The notes under the pieces: model-generated
Told to the model about the DNA's origin: nothing
What the model saw: only the letters and a program-made list of their open reading frames with translations
Databases searched by the model: none
Shown: in pieces, positions 33,448 to 37,457 of the stretch
Position numbering within the stretch: the stretch's first letter is position 1
Layout: each line of letters begins with the position of its first letter
Translations under genes and position numbers: made by a program
Assembly (NCBI RefSeq): GCF_016653295.1
Contig: NZ_NHSF01000022.1
Coordinates: 1-37,457 of the forward strand
Direction: 5' to 3'
Source: Halochromatium salexigens
Lineage (GTDB): Bacteria; Pseudomonadota; Gammaproteobacteria; Chromatiales; Chromatiaceae
DNA: 37,457 nucleotides

Positions 33448-35403
33448 ATGTCTCCATCCGATCTCCCTCCTCCGCATCCGAGCGGGCAGTCGTCAATGAG
33501 TCCCCAGGCGCGCCGCCTGCTCGAGCTGCAGCTCCCGCCAGAGACGATCGCGTTGCTGCACGCCGCCCCGAGCGTCACGGTCGCCAGCACCCACGAGGAG
33601 CTGATCGAGCTTGCGGTGCGGGATGCACCCGCCGACGGGTCGCAGGAAGTCGCTTACGACGTTCCCGGTAGCGGCCGTGTGGTCGAGGCCGAGGTCTGTC
33701 GCACCCGCAACGGTATCTGCGCCAACTACCCCGAGCCCTACATGCGCCGGCGCGACCCGAACTGCCTGGTGATCGGCGACGAACTTCCGACCGACAAGCC
33801 GACCTACGAGGCCCGCTTCGGAGAGTCCTTCGACCCGGTGCGCGAGGCCACCTTCGACTGGATGAAGACGCAGCCACTGGCCGTCTTCGCCTTCTACGCC
33901 GGACTGCCGAGTCCGGCCACGCAGGCACTGGCGATCGTCCCGGACAACGCCGGCTTCTTCGCACTCGGCCTCGCGCTGCTGCAGGGCATCGCCCCCCTCG
34001 ATGAGCTGCCTGAGGACTTCGAGCCTAAGGCCATCATCTACGTCGCGCCACCGTTCCGGCACACTCACTTCGAGGGCCAGCAGGTGGTGGTGCACAATCG
34101 GCGCGAGCACTTGCACGAACTGTTCAGCTACAACCTCTACCCCGGCCCCAGCGCCAAGAAGGGGGTTTACGGGATGCTGCTCTACATGGGCGTGCGCGAG
34201 CGCTGGGTGACCATGCACTGCGCCACGGTGCAGGTGATCACTCCGTACGAGAATAGGGTGGTGATCACGCACGAAGGGGCGAGCGGCGGCGGCAAGAGCG
34301 AGATGCTCGAATACGCTCACCGCCAACCCGATGGCACCCTGTTGATCGGACGCAACCTCGAGACCGGCGAGACGCGCACATTTACCCTACCCAAGGGCTG
34401 TGATCTGCGCCCGGTGACCGACGACATGGCGCTCTGTCACCCGTCGCTGGAGCGGGGCAACGGCAAGCTGACCCTGATGGACGCCGAAGATGCCTGGTTC
34501 GTGCGCTGCAACCATATCGACCGCTACGGCACCGATCCCAACATCGAAGCGCTCACGGTGCATCCGCCGATGCCGCTGCTGTTTCTCAACATCCACGGCC
34601 GCCCAGGCGCCACCACCCTGCTCTGGGAGCACATCGAGGACGCCCCTGGCGAGCCCTGCCCGAATCCGCGCGTGGTCATCCCACGCAAGATCATTCCCAA
34701 CGTCGTGTACGGCGCGGTGGACGTGGATGTACGCAGCATGGGCGTGCGCTCGCCACCCTGCACCGCCGCGCGACCGAGCTACGGCATCATCGGTCTGTTC
34801 CACTTACTACCGCCGGCGCTCGCCTGGCTCTGGCGATTGGTCGCGCCGCGCGGTCACGCCAACCCCAGTATCGTCGAGACCGCTGGCATGACCTCCGAGG
34901 GCGTGGGGTCTTACTGGCCCTTCGCCACTGGGCGCATGGTCGATCACGCCAATCTGCTGCTAAACCAGATCATCGATACCCCCGAGGTGCGCTATGTGCT
35001 GATCCCGAACCAGCATATCGGCGCCTGGGAGGTCGGCTTCATGCCACAGTGGATCACCCGGGAGTACCTGGCACGGCGCGGCGGCGCGCGCTTCGCCGCC
35101 AACCGGCTACACCCCTCCCGCTGTGCATTGCTGGGCTACACGCCGGGCACCATCATGGTCGAGGGCAGTACCCTCGGTAACTGGTTCTTCGAGGTCGAGC
35201 ACCAGCCCGAGGTCGGCCCCGCAGCTTATGCTGAGGGTGCCGCGATCCTCACCGAGTTCTTCCATCGCGAACTCAAGGCTTTCCTCGGTCCCGACCTGCT
35301 CCCCACCGGACAGCGCATCATCGAGTGCTGCCTCGCGGGCGGCAGCGTAGAGGACTACCAGGGGCTGCTCGATCTACCGTGCCTCGAACCGGACGAAATC
35401 TGA
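33448..35403 (+). CDS. DUF4914 family protein with PEPCK-like P-loop
   Basis: The 651-residue soluble protein matches the conserved DUF4914 pattern: NYPEPYMRRRDPNCLVIGD, ELPTDKPTYEARFGESFDPV and EHLHELFSYNLYPGPSAKKG. It carries a P-loop-like motif E276-GASGGGKS-284 (K283) like the kinase loop of PEP carboxykinase. Nucleotide binding is inferred from this motif; the reaction is unknown. The ATG at 33448 is preferred over an in-frame TTG at 33436 because GAGG lies between them. A MFS transporter gene starts 10 bp downstream, so a transport-linked metabolic role is likely. Confidence 0.78.
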   Translation: MSPSDLPPPHPSGQSSMSPQARRLLELQLPPETIALLHAAPSVTVASTHEELIELAVRDAPADGSQEVAYDVPGSGRVVEAEVCRTRNGICANYPEPYMRRRDPNCLVIGDELPTDKPTYEARFGESFDPVREATFDWMKTQPLAVFAFYAGLPSPATQALAIVPDNAGFFALGLALLQGIAPLDELPEDFEPKAIIYVAPPFRHTHFEGQQVVVHNRREHLHELFSYNLYPGPSAKKGVYGMLLYMGVRERWVTMHCATVQVITPYENRVVITHEGASGGGKSEMLEYAHRQPDGTLLIGRNLETGETRTFTLPKGCDLRPVTDDMALCHPSLERGNGKLTLMDAEDAWFVRCNHIDRYGTDPNIEALTVHPPMPLLFLNIHGRPGATTLLWEHIEDAPGEPCPNPRVVIPRKIIPNVVYGAVDVDVRSMGVRSPPCTAARPSYGIIGLFHLLPPALAWLWRLVAPRGHANPSIVETAGMTSEGVGSYWPFATGRMVDHANLLLNQIIDTPEVRYVLIPNQHIGAWEVGFMPQWITREYLARRGGARFAANRLHPSRCALLGYTPGTIMVEGSTLGNWFFEVEHQPEVGPAAYAEGAAILTEFFHRELKAFLGPDLLPTGQRIIECCLAGGSVEDYQGLLDLPCLEPDEI

Positions 35404-35413
35404 GGGTGTATCG

Positions 35414-36793
35414 GTGACGAGCAACCACGACGACAAGCGTTGGGGCATCGTTGCCGGGGCCTTGATTATTCAGATCAGCCTAGGCGCCGTGTACATCTGG
35501 AGCGTGTTTCAGACGCCGTTGTTGGCCCAGTTTCCGGGTTGGTCCGAGACCCAGGTGACCTTGCCGGCCCAGCTCGTGATCGCCGTCTTTGCGTTCGCTG
35601 TGATCCTCGGTGGGGGTATCCAGGATCGCCTGGGGCCACGGCTGGTGGGCAGCGTCGGCGGCCTGATCCTCGGCCTGGGGCTGATCCTGGCCGGGCTCAC
35701 CGGCCGCTTCTCCGAAGGCCCGGCCCTGGCCTGGCTGGTGGGAACCTATGCCGTGCTCGGGGGGCTCGGCATCGGCATGGCCTATGTCTGCCCGGTCGCG
35801 ACCTGCGTGAAGTGGTTCCCGGACAAGCGCGGGCTCATTACCGGCCTGGCAGTCGCGGGATTCGGTGCCGGTGCCTTCTTTTTTGCTCCCTTGGCGCGAG
35901 CCCTGATCGGGGGTGGTGACTACGAGCTGTTCGGGATCGCACTCTTCCCTCTGCCCCAGGCCGGCGTCTTCGACACCTTCATGGTGCTCGGCGTCATCTT
36001 CCTGACCGCAGTAGTGCTGGGCTCCCAGCTGCTGCGCAACCCGCCGCCGGGCTATTGTCCGGCGGGCTGGACACCGCCAGCGGCCACCTCCAGTCAGGCT
36101 CCCACGCGGGCCGCGTTCAAGCCGGGCGAGATGCTGCGCACCCCAACCTTCTGGCTGCTGTGGGTGACCTACCTGGCCGGCAGCACCGCTGGCCTGATGG
36201 TGATCATGAAGGCGGCACCAATCTGGGAGACCTTCAGCCTGTCGGCAGCTGTTGAAGTCCCGGTCTCTCACGAGCGCTTCACCACCATCGCCTCGTCCGC
36301 AGCGATGGCCGTGGCGGTACTCGCGCTGTTCAACGCTGCCGGGCGCATCCTCTGGGGCCGGGTATCCGACAGCCTCGGTCGCAAGCAGACCTTAATCCTG
36401 ATGTTCGTGCTCTGCGCCTTGGTCCTGTTCGCGCTCGACTGGATGCGTCCTTACCCGTTGTACCTGCTCGGCGTGTCGCTGGTGGCACTCTGCTTCGGCG
36501 GCTATCTGGCCCTTTATCCCGCGATCACGGCCGACTACTATGGCATCCACCACATCGGCGTGAACTATGGCCTGCTGTTCACCGCCTACGGCAGCGGCGG
36601 TCTGCTCGGCCCGTTCATAGCCGCTGTACTGTTGGAAACGGCCGGGGGCATCGAATACCAGGCGCTGGATGCGACCGGGGCGCAAGCCACCCGTGTGTTT
36701 CAGCTCGGGGAGTACAACGCCGCCTTCCTCACCGCTGGGCTCCTGTGCCTGGCAGCCGCAGTGTTAACGCTGGCGTTGCGCCCCCCAACGTAG
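35414..36793 (+). CDS. OFA-family major facilitator transporter
   Basis: The 459-residue protein has 12 predicted membrane helices. It starts in OFA style (RWGIVAGALIIQISLGAVYIWSVF) and has conserved RDGGIQDRLGPR-like and WFPDKRGLITGLAVAGFGAG segments. OFA transporters include oxalate/formate antiporters; the substrate here is unknown. It starts with GTG 10 bp after the DUF4914 stop, with GAGGG upstream, so the two genes are probably one operon. The gene converges on the peroxiredoxin remnant. Confidence 0.85.
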   Translation: MTSNHDDKRWGIVAGALIIQISLGAVYIWSVFQTPLLAQFPGWSETQVTLPAQLVIAVFAFAVILGGGIQDRLGPRLVGSVGGLILGLGLILAGLTGRFSEGPALAWLVGTYAVLGGLGIGMAYVCPVATCVKWFPDKRGLITGLAVAGFGAGAFFFAPLARALIGGGDYELFGIALFPLPQAGVFDTFMVLGVIFLTAVVLGSQLLRNPPPGYCPAGWTPPAATSSQAPTRAAFKPGEMLRTPTFWLLWVTYLAGSTAGLMVIMKAAPIWETFSLSAAVEVPVSHERFTTIASSAAMAVAVLALFNAAGRILWGRVSDSLGRKQTLILMFVLCALVLFALDWMRPYPLYLLGVSLVALCFGGYLALYPAITADYYGIHHIGVNYGLLFTAYGSGGLLGPFIAAVLLETAGGIEYQALDATGAQATRVFQLGEYNAAFLTAGLLCLAAAVLTLALRPPT

Positions 36794-36844
36794 TGATGTA
36801 GAGCGCGAGGCAGGTCTGAGCGCCGCCCATCCGCGATCTCAGGA

Positions 36845-37331
36845 TCAGAGCTCTTTTTTACAGAAGTACCAATCACTGCACTCGTAACCCTCAGCCATGC
36901 GGGCCTCGGCCTGCTCGGCGGTGGCCGGCGGCGGCACGATGACCTTATCGCCAGGCTGCCAGCCTTCAGGGGTGGCCAAGCCGTGCTCATCGGAGGTCTG
37001 TAGGGCCTTGACCAGGCGCACGAACTCATCGATCGAACGACCATTGCTCATCGGGTAGTAGACCATCGCGCGCAGTACACCTTGCGGGTCGATGACGAAG
37101 GTCGCGCGCACCGCCGAGGTATCGCTTGCGCCCGGCTGGATCATGCCGTAGGCCTTGGCGACTTGCATCGAGAGATCGGCGATGATTGGGAAGCCGATCT
37201 CAACACCGAAGTGCTCCTTGATGTTGCGCTCCCAGGCGATGTGCGAGAAGTTGCTGTCGATCGACAGGCCAAGCAGCTCGCAGCCGAGCGCCTGGAAATC
37301 GGCATGACGCTTGGCGAAGGCGATAAACTCA
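36845..37331 (-). pseudogene. Peroxiredoxin (1-Cys/Prx6-like), 5' end cut by an insertion
   Basis: On the minus strand the frame reads EFIAFAKRHADFQALGCELL, then DSNFSHIAWERNIKEHFGVE and FPIIADLSMQVAKAYGMIQP, ending in CSDWYFCKKEL. This is the AhpC/Prx6-type fold from just after the peroxidatic cysteine to the C-terminus. The N-terminal part with the expected TPVCTTE motif is missing: upstream of GAGTTT the sequence changes to unrelated DNA (about 37332). The gene is inactive as it stands. The disrupting sequence continues past the window edge. Confidence 0.75.
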
Positions 37332-37457
37332 GGTGATTTCCAGAAACAGTTATACCGAGCAGGCAGGCTTGATCAAGATATCCCACTTCGGCAGATCGGG
37401 GTTGCGCAGTAGCCGCGCTTCGACCTCTCGCATGGCCTTCTTGGTGAGTTTGACGCC
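37332..37457 (-). mobile_element. 3' end of a probable insertion sequence (transposase C-terminus)
   Basis: A minus-strand frame running to the window edge reads VKLTKKAMREVEARL, then PDLPKWDILIKPACSV and stop (TAA near 37349). The basic helix followed by PKW-x-x-x-I-x-P resembles the end of DDE transposases of the ISAzo13 type. It lies directly against the break in the peroxiredoxin gene and probably caused it. Family assignment is tentative, as most of the element is outside the window. Confidence 0.5.

Overview
The window is a GC-rich chromosomal segment. It most likely comes from a gammaproteobacterium of the purple-sulfur type (Chromatiaceae or a close relative). That is inferred from gene content: a flavocytochrome c sulfide dehydrogenase pair, an octaheme HAO-family cytochrome, NnrS, and late aerobic-type cobalamin genes. 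No rRNA or photosynthesis gene is present to prove it.

Left part (1-8.8 kb). An intact IS1595-type transposase gene sits against a 5'-truncated, frameshifted HAD-phosphatase pseudogene. Next come an octaheme cytochrome c of the hydroxylamine oxidoreductase family and a periplasmic TPR protein. A NarX/NarL-like two-component system and a Crp/Fnr regulator follow. The regulator's recognition helix carries the E-x-x-S-R signature that reads TTGA half-sites.

Central part (8.8-20.6 kb). A long rightward gene run encodes a diheme cytochrome plus flavoprotein (FccAB-like), NnrS, a YgbA/NOSP-family protein, an RND adaptor and pump, and an MBL-fold protein that lacks two metal histidines. Five copies of TTGA-N6-TCAA lie in front of the octaheme gene, the crp/fnr gene, the divergent fccA promoter (two copies) and the NOSP gene. 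They suggest one oxygen- or NO-responsive regulon. Next are remnants of an hcp gene (C-terminal third only) with a Crp/Fnr remnant upstream of it, a small hypothetical gene, and an ArsR-rhodanese fusion.

Restriction-modification island (20.6-29.9 kb). A type I hsdM-hsdS-hsdR system is interleaved with toxin-antitoxin and nuclease genes in decay. Three of these (a DUF1016 nuclease, a second hsdM, and a VapC toxin) keep both ends but have lost their middles. A DUF5615 toxin is reduced to about 12 codons. Only a RelE-type module looks complete. A 25-bp imperfect inverted repeat brackets the island, and its right side abuts the 3' end of a tRNA-Thr(CGT) gene.

Right part (30-37.5 kb). This holds a SugE/Gdx exporter, cobH, cobM and cobF, and a 427-bp regulatory-looking gap. 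The gap contains a possible cobalamin-riboswitch-like element, an AT-rich block with four TCGAA motifs, and a 20-bp tandem repeat. After it come a DUF4914 protein with a P-loop and an OFA-type MFS transporter, probably one operon. A peroxiredoxin gene interrupted by the tail of a probable insertion sequence closes the window.
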